Source of the DNA: Alkalinema sp. RU_4_3
GTDB lineage: Bacteria > Cyanobacteriota > Cyanobacteriia > Leptolyngbyales > Leptolyngbyaceae
Reading direction: 5' to 3'
DNA length: 38,442 nt
Assembly: GCA_012031975.1 (NCBI GenBank)
Contig: JAAUSA010000019.1
Span: 1 to 38,442 of the forward strand
Part shown: in pieces, positions 27,515 to 36,505 of the stretch
How the letters are laid out: every line of letters begins with the position of its first letter
Position numbering within the stretch: position 1 is the stretch's first letter
The notes under the pieces: model-generated
Seen by the model: only the letters and a program-made list of their open reading frames with translations
Told to the model about the DNA's origin: nothing
Databases searched by the model: none
Made by a program: the position numbers and the translations under genes

Positions 27515-28849
27515 ATGAATACTCAACTTTCAAAAATCAAACTGACGGATGCAACGCCAGTTAGTATTAGCAATGTCAAAGTTGCTGTAATTGGTCTCGG
27601 TTATGTCGGCCTACCGGTGGCCCTAGAATTTGCTAATAAATTCTCCAATACTGTGGGCTTTGACATCAACGTCCAAAAGGTCACCCAACTCAACGATGGC
27701 ATCGATGTTACGGGTGAAGTTTCTGAAGAGATTTTGAAAAATACGCTGCTGAACATTTCCTGCGATCCCTCGGATTTGATGGACTGTAACTTCTTTGTGG
27801 TTGCCGTCCCCACCCCGGTGGATAAGCACCATCGCCCTGATTTAACGCCCCTAATTAAGGCCTCGGAATTCATTGGCAAAGTGTTGAGCAAAGGTGCGAT
27901 CGTCGTCTATGAATCCACCGTCTATCCAGGCGTCACCGAAGAGGTCTGTGGTCCGATTTTGGAAAAGGTTTCGGGCCTGAGGCAAAGCGTCGATTTCAAA
28001 CTGGGTTATTCCCCCGAGCGGATTAACCCTGGTGATAAAGAGCACACGCTCACCAAGATTGTTAAGGTCGTCTCCGGTGAAGATGCAGTGACACTCGATC
28101 GCGTCGCCGAAGTCTATGGCGCCATCGTGGATGCAGGTGTCTACCGCGCGCAATCGATCAAGGTGGCTGAAATGGCCAAGGCGATCGAGAACACCCAGCG
28201 GGATTTGAATATTGCTTTGATGAATGAAATTGCTTTGATTTGCGATCGCATGGATATCCGTACGCTCGATGTGCTAGAAGCTGCGGGTACTAAGTGGAAC
28301 TTCCTGCCCTTCCGTCCAGGCCTGGTGGGCGGCCATTGCATTGGTGTTGATCCCTACTATCTGACCACAAAAGCTGAAGAATTAGGCTATTACCCCGAGG
28401 TGGTCTTGGCAGGGCGACGGATTAATGACAATATGGGACCATACCTTGCCCAGCGGATGGTAAAGCTTCTCGTCGGTGCCAATGTGGCGATCAAACGTGC
28501 TCGCATTGGTATTCTCGGTCTCACCTTTAAAGAGAACGTTCCTGATGTTCGTAACAGCCGAGTGCCTGACATTGTTAAGGAACTCAAACAGTTTGGCCTG
28601 ACGCCGATTATTCATGATCCCCTTGCCGATCGCGTCGAGACCTTGCATGAATACGGTTTGGAGCTGGTGGATTGGGATGCCCTCAATGACCTTGATGGTG
28701 TGATCATCGCGGTCAATCACCAGCAATACCTGGATATGGAAGTGAAGGAGCTCCTGAAGGGTCTACGCATCGGTGGTGTGGTCCTGGATGTCAAGTCCAT
28801 GCTCGATCCCACCCTGATGAGCCAGACGGTTCACTATGCCAGTTTATAG
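27515..28849 (+). CDS. Nucleotide-sugar 6-dehydrogenase (WbpA/WbpO/TviB type)
   Basis: An intact 444-aa NAD-dependent enzyme. It has an N-terminal Rossmann loop VIGLGYVGLP (25-34), VAVPTPVDKHHRPDL, the STVYPGVTEEVCGPIL segment, and the catalytic GGHCIGVDPYYLT with Cys275. These are features of the UDP-N-acetylhexosamine (GlcNAc/GalNAc) 6-dehydrogenase branch rather than plain UDP-glucose dehydrogenase. It oxidises the C6 hydroxyl twice to give a uronic acid. The epimerase directly downstream and the AsnB-like enzyme upstream suggest that the uronic acid is then epimerised and amidated. The exact substrate cannot be read from the sequence. Confidence 0.87.
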   Translation: MNTQLSKIKLTDATPVSISNVKVAVIGLGYVGLPVALEFANKFSNTVGFDINVQKVTQLNDGIDVTGEVSEEILKNTLLNISCDPSDLMDCNFFVVAVPTPVDKHHRPDLTPLIKASEFIGKVLSKGAIVVYESTVYPGVTEEVCGPILEKVSGLRQSVDFKLGYSPERINPGDKEHTLTKIVKVVSGEDAVTLDRVAEVYGAIVDAGVYRAQSIKVAEMAKAIENTQRDLNIALMNEIALICDRMDIRTLDVLEAAGTKWNFLPFRPGLVGGHCIGVDPYYLTTKAEELGYYPEVVLAGRRINDNMGPYLAQRMVKLLVGANVAIKRARIGILGLTFKENVPDVRNSRVPDIVKELKQFGLTPIIHDPLADRVETLHEYGLELVDWDALNDLDGVIIAVNHQQYLDMEVKELLKGLRIGGVVLDVKSMLDPTLMSQTVHYASL

Positions 28850-28931
28850 GTTTACAAAGCTATGTAAACTGCACATTGCTTCTCAACCCCCCGCTTCATA
28901 ACTCTTACCCCCTATCCATCCCCCTAGTACC

Positions 28932-29962
28932 ATGACTAAAATTCTCGTCACAGGCTGCGCCGGATTCATCGGATTTCACCTAGCTAAGCGTCTGCTTGAA
29001 CGGGGCGATCGCGTTGTCGGGCTCGATAATCTGAATGACTACTATGATGTCCGGCTGAAGCATGATCGGCTCAAGCAACTCAAGACCTATGCCGACTTTA
29101 AGTTCTGCCAGATGGAACTTGGGGACCGCGACGGTGTGGCCCGATTGTTTGAAGTTGAGCGCTTCGATCGGGTGGTGAATTTGGCGGCCCAGGCAGGCGT
29201 ACGCTATTCCCTTACCAATCCCCATGCCTATGTCGATAGTAATCTGGTTGGATTTATCAACATACTCGAAGGCTGTCGCCATAATGGAATTGAGCATTTG
29301 GTCTATGCTTCCTCCAGTTCGGTCTATGGGGCAAATACGCTGATGCCTTTCTCGATTCACCATAATGTGGATCATCCGGTGAGTCTCTATGCTGCCACAA
29401 AAAAAGCCAATGAGCTAATGGCCCATACCTATAGCCATCTCTACGATCTGCCGACCACGGGACTGCGCTTCTTCACCGTGTATGGTCCCTGGGGACGGCC
29501 TGACATGGCTTTGTTCCTGTTCACTAAGGCGATCTTGGAAGGTAAGCCGATCGATGTGTTCAACTATGGTGAAATGCAGCGGGATTTCACCTATATCGAT
29601 GACATCATCGAGGGTGTTGTCCGTGTGCTGGACAACAGGGCTAAGGGGAACGGCGACTGGAAGAGCGATCGCCCCGATCCCGGTACCAGCCGTGCCCCCT
29701 ACAAATCTACAACATTGGCAACAATAATCCCGTGCAGTTGATGCATTTTATCAACGTACTGGAAAAGCACCTGGGCAAAACTGCTGAAAAACGATTGCTG
29801 CCAATGCAGCCCGGTGATGTGCCTGCCACCTACGCCGATGTGGACGATTTGATTAAAGATGTCGGCTTCAAACCTGCCACTTCGGTGGAAACCGGGATCG
29901 CCCGTTTCGTCGAATGGTATCAGAAATATTATAGTCCGACTTTGGTCAACAGCCAACGCTAA
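28932..29962 (+). CDS. NAD-dependent epimerase, UDP-glucuronate 4-epimerase (CapI) type (frameshifted)
   Basis: About 343 aa after repair; an extended SDR enzyme with GCAGFIG (8-14), the SSSSVYG serine region and Y153-A-A-T-K157. [20 protein letters not shown] and [16 protein letters not shown] are specific to the CapI/UDP-glucuronate 4-epimerase group, which interconverts gluco- and galacto-uronic acid nucleotides. The frame breaks in the AAA at 29703-29705; one more A gives [16 protein letters not shown]. It is 82 bases after the dehydrogenase and probably acts on its product. Confidence 0.85.
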
Positions 29963-30015
29963 GGGCTTGTCAGCACTACCGCAACAAGATGATGTTCCCT
30001 CTACTTACAATGCCG

Positions 30016-30050
30016 CCTATTGCTCGCTAGGTGAATAACCGGGCAATAGG
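30016..30050 (+). promoter_or_regulatory. Hairpin just upstream of a glycosyltransferase ribosome binding site
   Basis: CCTATTGC (30016-30023) and GCAATAGG (30043-30050) are perfect inverted repeats; the stem can extend by CG/CG past one mismatch. The ribosome binding site AGGAG follows at 30055. No T-run is present, so it is not a standard terminator. It may stabilise the downstream message or mark the end of the epimerase transcript. Confidence 0.35.
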
Positions 30051-30065
30051 TCCCAGGAGATGCCC

Positions 30066-31265
30066 ATGCAAAATCTACAGACCCATCCTGCGCAACGGAC
30101 TCAAGTTCTTTCTAGCTCGCCGCGCAAACTTTTGATTGCTACGACGATCGCCCCTAGTCTGCGGGGATTCTTTATTCCTTTCGCTGAATATTTTAGGGCG
30201 CGGGGCTGGCAGGTGGATGGTATTGCCCAGGATGCCACCAGTTGCCCCCAATGTGTTGCCGCCTATGATCACGTCTGGGATATCCCTTGGTCTCGCAATC
30301 CCCTGGATGCTAAGAATCTTCTGCAAGCCCCCTCCCAGGTCCGAGAACTCCTCCGAGAGCACCAGTACGATCTGATCAATGTTTCGACGCCCGTAGCCTC
30401 CTTTGTGACCCGGATGGCCCTGAACCACTACCGGGATCAGGGGCGTGTTAAGGTGATTTATACGGCCCAGGGCTTCCATTTCTATAAAGGGGGCTCACCC
30501 TTGAAAAATGCGGCTTACCTGGCGATCGAAAAGGTGGCTGGGCAATGGACCGATCAGCTTGTGGTGGTCAACCGTGAAGATGAAATTGCTGCGCTGACGA
30601 ATCATCTGATTCCTCAAAACAAGGTCCAGCGGATTCCCGGTACGGGGGTTAATTTTAATCGCTTCAACCCCGATGGCATTTCTGAGGTGCAAGTCGCCGC
30701 ATTGCGTCAGGAATTGGGTTTGGGCGCGGGCGATCGCTTTTTCCTTTCGGTGGCCGAACTGATTCCGCGTAAACGGATCGATGATATTTTGCAGGCCTTT
30801 GCGAAGCTGGGCGATCCGACGGTCCATTTGGTACTAGCGGGTAAGGGCGAACTCCTCGATCCCTTGCAGGCGCAGGCGATTCACCTGGGGATTTCGGCCA
30901 ATGTGCATTTTCTGGGGCAGCGATCGGATATTCCGGTTCTGCTTAAGGCGGCTAGCGCGCTTGTGCTTGTTTCCCAGCATGAAGGGTTGCCCAATTGCAT
31001 CATTGAGGCGCTTTATTCCCAGACACCAGTGATCGGGAGTGATATTCGAGGCACCCGTGATCTGCTTCAGGGGGGGAGCGGTCTGCTGGTGGGGCTTGGG
31101 GAAATTGCCAGCTTGACTGAGTCAATGCGCTGGGTTTTGAATAATCCTCAAGAGGCTGAAGTGATGGCGCGCCAAGGCCGTCGTGGGGTTCTTGACTATG
31201 GTATTCCTGAAGTTTTGCAGCAGTATGAAGCACTTTACCAAACTGTCCTAGGAGAAATAGCATGA
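30066..31265 (+). CDS. Glycosyltransferase family 4 protein
   Basis: An intact 399-aa GT4 enzyme. It has a Glyco_trans_4-like N-lobe (LLIATTIAPSLRGFFIPFAE, QGFHFYKGGS), then RIPGTGVNFNRF, FFLSVAELIPRKRIDDILQA and SQHEGLPNCIIEALYSQTP (EGLPNCIIEA motif). It resembles EpsD/CapM-like transferases that add an early sugar. The ATG at 30066 is preferred over 30060 because AGGAG lies six bases before it. Its stop overlaps the next start by four bases (ATGA), so it is translated together with the initiating sugar transferase. Confidence 0.87.
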   Translation: MQNLQTHPAQRTQVLSSSPRKLLIATTIAPSLRGFFIPFAEYFRARGWQVDGIAQDATSCPQCVAAYDHVWDIPWSRNPLDAKNLLQAPSQVRELLREHQYDLINVSTPVASFVTRMALNHYRDQGRVKVIYTAQGFHFYKGGSPLKNAAYLAIEKVAGQWTDQLVVVNREDEIAALTNHLIPQNKVQRIPGTGVNFNRFNPDGISEVQVAALRQELGLGAGDRFFLSVAELIPRKRIDDILQAFAKLGDPTVHLVLAGKGELLDPLQAQAIHLGISANVHFLGQRSDIPVLLKAASALVLVSQHEGLPNCIIEALYSQTPVIGSDIRGTRDLLQGGSGLLVGLGEIASLTESMRWVLNNPQEAEVMARQGRRGVLDYGIPEVLQQYEALYQTVLGEIA

Positions 31266-31945
31266 ATAGTTTATCCCTGAATGAATCTTTCAGTTTGTCC
31301 CAGCAAATTGAGCGCGATCGCCTCCGTCATATTAGTCTTGGAATTAAATCTCTGGTCGATCGCGCGGTTGCTTTAGTGGCACTTTTGTTATTGTCTCCTG
31401 TGTTGGTGGTGGTAGCGATCGCTATTTACCTTCAGATTGGTTCTCCGATTGTATTCTGCCAGTTGCGTCCGGGCAAACAGGAGCGTTTGTTTGCGTTCTA
31501 TAAGTTTCGGACGATGACGAGTGCCTGCGGGGCGGATGGTCGGTTGTTGCCGGATGCCGATCGGATGACACCGATTGGTGAGTTTCTGCGTCGGACGAGT
31601 TTGGATGAGCTGCCCCAATTGTGGAATGTGGTGCGGGGGGATATGAGTATTGTGGGGCCGCGTCCGCTGTTGGTGCAATATCTCAATCGCTATAGTCCGG
31701 AGCAGGCGCAGCGCCATGCGGTTAAGCCTGGGATTACAGGGCTGGCACAGGTGCGGGGTCGCAATAGTCTGAGTTGGGAGAAGCGGTTTGAGCATGATGT
31801 TTGGTATATTCAGAATTGGAGTCTCTGGTTGGATTGCCAAATTTTGATGGAGACTGTCCTAAAGGTGATCCGCAAGGAAGGCATTTCCCAGGAGGGGTAT
31901 GCGACCTGTGAGGAATTTATTGGTACGATTCAGGGTACGGATTAA
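31262..31945 (+). CDS. Initiating sugar-phosphate transferase (small PglC/WcaJ-type)
   Basis: A 227-aa monotopic phosphoglycosyl transferase. One hydrophobic segment (ALVALLLLSPVLVVVAIAIY) is followed by GSPIVFCQLRPGK, FYKFRTMT, the catalytic DE pair in TSLDELPQLWNV, RGDMSIVGPRPLL and PGITGLAQVRGRN. It moves a sugar-1-phosphate from UDP-sugar to undecaprenyl phosphate, starting the repeat unit. Small PglC-type enzymes often use 2-acetamido-4-amino-6-deoxy sugars, which fits with the WbpM-like and DegT genes here. Confidence 0.9.
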   Translation: MNSLSLNESFSLSQQIERDRLRHISLGIKSLVDRAVALVALLLLSPVLVVVAIAIYLQIGSPIVFCQLRPGKQERLFAFYKFRTMTSACGADGRLLPDADRMTPIGEFLRRTSLDELPQLWNVVRGDMSIVGPRPLLVQYLNRYSPEQAQRHAVKPGITGLAQVRGRNSLSWEKRFEHDVWYIQNWSLWLDCQILMETVLKVIRKEGISQEGYATCEEFIGTIQGTD

Positions 31946-32034
31946 ATTTTCGTTGATGCGATGATGGTGTGATGCCATCATCGCATTCGGTTATAAACCA
32001 ATTGTTCAATTTTCCTATAACATCAGGTATCCCC

Positions 32035-32939
32035 ATGGCAGATACAGAAGTTTTGTTAAAACAAGGTCTCACGCCTGAGCAGATCGCTCTGCTCCCAAGC
32101 GAGGAGGACGTACTGTTCTATGAGACCCATGGTTGGTTTCAGACGCCGGAGGTGATTCCCCACGATTGGATCGATCGCGCCGTCGAAGCCATGCATCACT
32201 ATCACACAGGGGCGCGGGACTGGCCCATGCCGATGACTTCCGGCTTTACGGATTGGCAGCCGGGGAACAAAACGGCGGTGCGGAATAATGAGTTTGTTTC
32301 TCTACAGAACAAGGTGCTGAGGGAATTTGCCCTGCAGCCGATGATTGGTGCGATCGCGGCCCGGTTGGCCCGGAGCCAGGAGATTCGGCTGTTGGATGAC
32401 CAGTTGGTGTTCAAGCCGCCGACGCCAGCAGACCACCATAGTGCCGTGGGTTGGCATGCCGATGCGGCCTACTGGTCCACCTGTAGTTCTAATCGGTTGC
32501 TGACGGCTTGGATCCCATTCCATGATTGTGATGTAGAATTGGGGCCGTTGGTGGCGATCGATCGCAGTAACCATTGGCGGGGCACGGAAAATGCTCGCCA
32601 TTTTAATCAGACAGACCTATCGATTTATGAAGCTGAGCTGGCCCGAGAACAAAAAGAAATCGTTAAGATTCCCATGACTCTTAGGAAAGGGCAGGTAAGT
32701 TTTCATCATTGCTGGACGATCCATGGCAGCTACCCCAATTGGGAAATCAGCCGCGATCGGCCTTGGCATTACATCTCCAGGATGGTGATAATCACTATCG
32801 TCCCTTTTGGAATGCTAAGGGGGATCCTGTGCATATTTTTGATGAACAGGTCTGCCGTAAGCTACCCAATGGAGAGCCGGATTTCAGTGATCCTTGGGCG
32901 TTTCCTACAATCTGGTCTGAGTTGTGGTCTGAGTCGTAG
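32035..32939 (+). CDS. Phytanoyl-CoA dioxygenase (PhyH) family protein (frameshifted)
   Basis: About 301 aa after repair. A Fe(II)/2-oxoglutarate oxygenase fold is indicated by GWHADAAYW (HxD metal ligands), GPLVAIDRSNHW and the distal His in FHHCWTIHGSYPN. A G missing in the GGG at 32741-32743 breaks the frame; adding it gives NWGNQPRSALALHLQDGDNHY, a standard PhyH ending. The start at 32035 (MADTEVLLK) is chosen over 31969. It would hydroxylate or otherwise oxidise a small substrate, plausibly a sugar or acyl decoration of the polysaccharide; the substrate is unknown. It ends 13 bases before the acyltransferase gene. Confidence 0.82.
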
Positions 32940-32952
32940 CTAAAGGAGAACT

Positions 32953-34038
32953 ATGGTGGATCTACAAATCCTACATCCCGAACGCGATCGATCGCGCTGG
33001 AATGAGGTCTTGAGTCAGCTGCGCTACGATGCCTATCATTTGCCGGAGTACGTCCAGCTAGAGGCGATTCGGATGCAGTCTGAGGCGGAGGCGATTGTGG
33101 TGGCCGATGGCGATCGGGTAATGTTTTTGCCCTATCTGGTGCGATCTTGCTGTGAGCTATTTCCCGATGTCGAAGATACGGAAAACACCTTTGATGTGAT
33201 TTCGCCCTATGGCTATCCTGGGGTTTTGACCAGTACGACGGATGGGACGTTTATCCGGGGGGCTTGGGAGGCTTTGAAGGGGGGCTTGGGCGATCGGGGG
33301 ATCTGTGCGGCCTTTTTGAGATTGCATCCGATGCTGAGTGAGGCCTTTGTGCAGGCATTGCCGGAGACGGAGTGGGTGGCTAATGGGAAGACGGTTTCTG
33401 TGGATTTGATGATCACGGAGCAGGAGCTTTGGGCACACACACGTAAGGGGCATCAAAGCACGATTAATAAAACAAAGCGCTTGGGGTTTGAGCATCGGAT
33501 TGTGCCTGCGAAGGAAAACTTCGATCTCTTTTGGTCGGTGTATAAGGAAACCATGGATCGGGTTTCGGCCCAGCAGGCCTATTATTTCAATGGGGACTAT
33601 TTCGATCGACTGCTGAATATGGATCGCCATATGCAGTTGTGTCTGACGGAGCTGGAGGGCGATCTGGCCGCTGCTTGCCTGTTTTTTGAATGCAATGGCA
33701 TTGTGCAAATGCATTTGGGTGGCACGAAGAGTGAATATATGTCGCAGTCGCCGTTTAATGGGTTGATTGACTATGTGCGCTATTGGGCCAAGGCTCGCGG
33801 GAATGAGTTTTTGCATCTAGGTGGTGGGATTGGCGGATCGACCGAAGATAGCCTGTTTAAGTTCAAGTCTGGGTTCTCCCGTCAGCAGCATGACTTCTAT
33901 ACGGTGCGCTGCATTGTCGATCCGGTGCAATACCAAACCCTCGTTGAGCGCCGCGCTCAGGCGATCGGCCAAACCAGCCATGCTTTAATCCAAGGCCATT
34001 TCTTCCCGGCCTATCGTGCTTCTGCCATTGCAGCCTAA
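32953..34038 (+). CDS. FemAB-like GNAT acyltransferase (Acetyltransf_6 type)
   Basis: An intact 361-aa protein. The two-lobed FemAB-like layout is visible: an N-lobe with DAYHLPEYVQLEA and DVISPYGYPGVLTS, and a C-lobe with RKGHQSTINKTKRLGFEHRI, SVYKETMDRVSAQQAYYF, GIVQMHLGGTKSEYM and FLHLGGGIGGSTEDSLFKFK followed by SGFS. FxFKxGFS near the end is typical of the family. Members transfer acyl or aminoacyl groups to amines. Just upstream of the DegT aminotransferase, it may acylate the 4-amino sugar, replacing a PglD-type acetyltransferase, which is absent here. AAGGAG precedes the ATG. Confidence 0.78.
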   Translation: MVDLQILHPERDRSRWNEVLSQLRYDAYHLPEYVQLEAIRMQSEAEAIVVADGDRVMFLPYLVRSCCELFPDVEDTENTFDVISPYGYPGVLTSTTDGTFIRGAWEALKGGLGDRGICAAFLRLHPMLSEAFVQALPETEWVANGKTVSVDLMITEQELWAHTRKGHQSTINKTKRLGFEHRIVPAKENFDLFWSVYKETMDRVSAQQAYYFNGDYFDRLLNMDRHMQLCLTELEGDLAAACLFFECNGIVQMHLGGTKSEYMSQSPFNGLIDYVRYWAKARGNEFLHLGGGIGGSTEDSLFKFKSGFSRQQHDFYTVRCIVDPVQYQTLVERRAQAIGQTSHALIQGHFFPAYRASAIAA

Positions 34039-34055
34039 TTTTTTACAAAACCCCT

Positions 34056-35214
34056 ATGAATTCTCCAATTTTTCTTTCGTCGCCCCACATGGGCAATACC
34101 GAGCAGCAGTACGTTAAGGATGCTTTCGATACGAACTGGATCGCGCCCCTAGGTCCCAATGTAGATGGGTTTGAAACGGAGTTTGCGGAGCTGGTCGGCA
34201 GTGATTATGCGGCGGCTACCGTTTCAGGAACCGCTGCGTTGCATATGGCCCTGCGGCTGGTGGGCGTGGGTGAAGGTGACGAGGTGCTATGTTCCAGTCT
34301 GACCTTTATTGCTACGGCGACTCCAATTCTCTACCAGGGGGCAAAACCTGTCTTTATTGATAGCGATCGCAGCTCTTGGAATATGGACCCTGAGCTGTTG
34401 GTGGCTGAAATTGAGAAGCGGGCAAAGCAAAACCGTCTGCCGAAGGCGGTGGTGGTGGTCCATCTCTATGGTCAGAGTGCGGATTTAGATCCGATGATTG
34501 AGATTTGCGATCGCTACGAAATCCCGTTGATTGAGGATGCGGCGGAGGCTTTGGGGGCTGACTATAAGGGACGGATGCCAGGGACCCTTGGACGCTGTGG
34601 GATTTACTCGTTTAATGGCAACAAGATCATTACCACATCGGGTGGGGGCATGTTGGTTTCTAATGATGAATTGTTGATTGCCAAATCACGGTTTCTCGCG
34701 ACCCAGGCCCGTGATCCGGCGCCCCACTATCAGCATTCGGAGTATGGCTATAACTATCGTATGAGCAATGTGCTGGCGGGGATTGGTCGGGGGCAGATTC
34801 AGGTTTTGGGCGATCGCGTTGAGGCCCGGCGGCGGAATTTTGAACGCTATCAGGCCGCGCTGGGGGATTTCCCTGGGATTGAATTTATGCCTGAGGCGGC
34901 GTTTGGGCGTGCTACCCGGTGGTTGACGGCCTTGACCATCGATCCTGAATGGTTTGGTGTGGATCGCGAAACCATCCGGCTCTCCCTGGCGGCAAAACAG
35001 ATAGAAGCTCGTCCGGTGTGGAAACCGCTGCATCTTCAGCCGTTGTTTGACAATTGCGAAAGGGTTGGGGGGAAGGTGTCGGAGGATCTGTTCGAGCGGG
35101 GGCTCTGTCTGCCGTCGGGGGTCTAATCTGACGGAGCAGGAAGTCGATCGGGTGATTGAGGCGATTTTTGGACTGTCAGGCGGGGGCAGTGGAGCGATCG
35201 GGGTGTCGGCTTAG
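34056..35214 (+). CDS. DegT/DnrJ/EryC1 sugar aminotransferase (frameshifted near 3' end)
   Basis: About 385 aa after repair. This PLP-dependent enzyme shows SGTAALHMALRLVGVGEGDE, SLTFIATATPILYQGAKPVF, IEDAAEALGADYKG and the PLP lysine K190 in YSFNGNKIITTSGGGML. It is close to PglE/perosamine-synthetase types that transfer an amino group from glutamate to a 4-keto-6-deoxy nucleotide sugar. The dehydratase at 14920 could supply that substrate. A fifth G at 35117-35121 causes an early stop at 35126; removing it gives LPSGSNLTEQEVDRVIEAIF and a normal C-terminus ending at 35214. Confidence 0.87.
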
Positions 35215-35281
35215 GGGGATGGGGGGTGGGAGTAGCGCGTTTTGGGGCAGAATAGTGGTGTGAAACTATACTGAACAACCC

Positions 35282-36505
35282 ATGTCTAGCAATGTAGCTC
35301 CGCTGAAAGATGGCATTCTGCGATGGCAGCCCCTTTTGGGATTGGCGACTCTCCAAGCTGCTATCACCCTGCTGTGGGTTGTGTATAATGCCTATCTGGT
35401 GCAGCTCTTGGGTCGCTTTGGGTTTCCGCCGATTTGGGCGATCTATTTGCTGGTGATTGAGAGTTTGGTGAGTGTATTTTTGGAGCCCATTATGGGTGGG
35501 CTGTCCGATCGCCCACATTCATCTGGCCCGGCTCAACGGCAACTGCTCGATCGATTTCCGATGATTGCGATCGGTGTGTTTTTCACTGCTATATTCAGCC
35601 TGGCTATTCCGTTGGTTGCCATGGGCAGTGGTCTCCAAACTGTTGCTGCCTGGATCTTGCCCTGTCTGATCGTGGCCTGGGCGTTTTGTATGAGTATTTT
35701 TCAGAGTCCAGCGATGGCGCTGATTGGGCAGTATGCTGGTGAGACGAGGCTGCCCCAAGCCACTAGTGTGCTGATGCTATTTTCAGTGGTTGTGCGGGTT
35801 TTTAGTGCTTCAGCGACGGAATTTATTCTGAGGCTTGGTCCGATCGTTGCCTTTGGGCTTGCCTCTGGCAGTCTACTCGTCGCACTCTTTCTCCTCCGCT
35901 GGCTGCACCCGACATCAAGCCACGCTGATCAAATGGGACAAACCACTAGTCATTTACCGATTGCACGCCTTGCGTTAGTGTTTTTTGTGGGCTGTGGTAT
36001 CGGGCTGACGGGGCGATCGATTGGTGCAACCCTGGGTGGTAAGTTCTTGATGCCGGGGGTGAGTTTAATGTTGGTTTGGTTCTTGGCTCAGACGGCGGTG
36101 ATGATTCCGGCGGGTTGGGGGCTGGAACGTTGGGGGCTGAAGCGGGTGTTGCTTGGGAGTCTGGGGCTGGTGGGATTGGTGCTGGTGACGATCGCGCGCC
36201 ATGGGGATTCGCCTTGGTTGGTGGTGTTTACCTTGATGCTTGGCGTGGCTCAAAGTTTTATTCTTAGCGGTACTTTTCCCTTTGCGCTGAATCAGGTGCC
36301 AGAGAATCGATCGGGCCTAGGCATTGGTATGTACTTCAGTGGTGCTGCGACAGCCGGGGCGTTGTTTGGGCTGGTGGTGCAATTTATGGGTAAGCCTAGC
36401 CCACAGCAGGCGGCTTGGCTTGGGGCCTTAGGGATGGGGATGGCGATCGCTGGGGTTGTGGCTAGTTTGCGGGGCGATCGATCGGCTAAAGTAATGGCGG
36501 AATAG
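35282..36505 (+). CDS. Major facilitator superfamily transporter
   Basis: An intact 407-aa membrane protein with about twelve hydrophobic helices in two bundles separated by a polar stretch (TSSHADQMGQTTSH). The loop after helix 2 (EPIMGGLSDRP) matches the GxLaDr-type MFS signature. The second half contains GWGLERWGLKRVLLGSLGL and NQVPENRSGLGIGMYFSGAA. It resembles SLC45/sugar-cation-type or drug MFS proteins, but the substrate is not evident. It lies last in the + strand cluster and may or may not belong to polysaccharide export. Its 3' end overlaps the convergent NTPase gene by 78 bases. Confidence 0.8.
   Translation: MSSNVAPLKDGILRWQPLLGLATLQAAITLLWVVYNAYLVQLLGRFGFPPIWAIYLLVIESLVSVFLEPIMGGLSDRPHSSGPAQRQLLDRFPMIAIGVFFTAIFSLAIPLVAMGSGLQTVAAWILPCLIVAWAFCMSIFQSPAMALIGQYAGETRLPQATSVLMLFSVVVRVFSASATEFILRLGPIVAFGLASGSLLVALFLLRWLHPTSSHADQMGQTTSHLPIARLALVFFVGCGIGLTGRSIGATLGGKFLMPGVSLMLVWFLAQTAVMIPAGWGLERWGLKRVLLGSLGLVGLVLVTIARHGDSPWLVVFTLMLGVAQSFILSGTFPFALNQVPENRSGLGIGMYFSGAATAGALFGLVVQFMGKPSPQQAAWLGALGMGMAIAGVVASLRGDRSAKVMAE

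Noticed and set aside
31969-32034. Longer start of the PhyH protein
   Set aside because: The additional 22 residues resemble untranslated leader and have no family counterpart; MADTEVLLK at 32035 is the natural opening.
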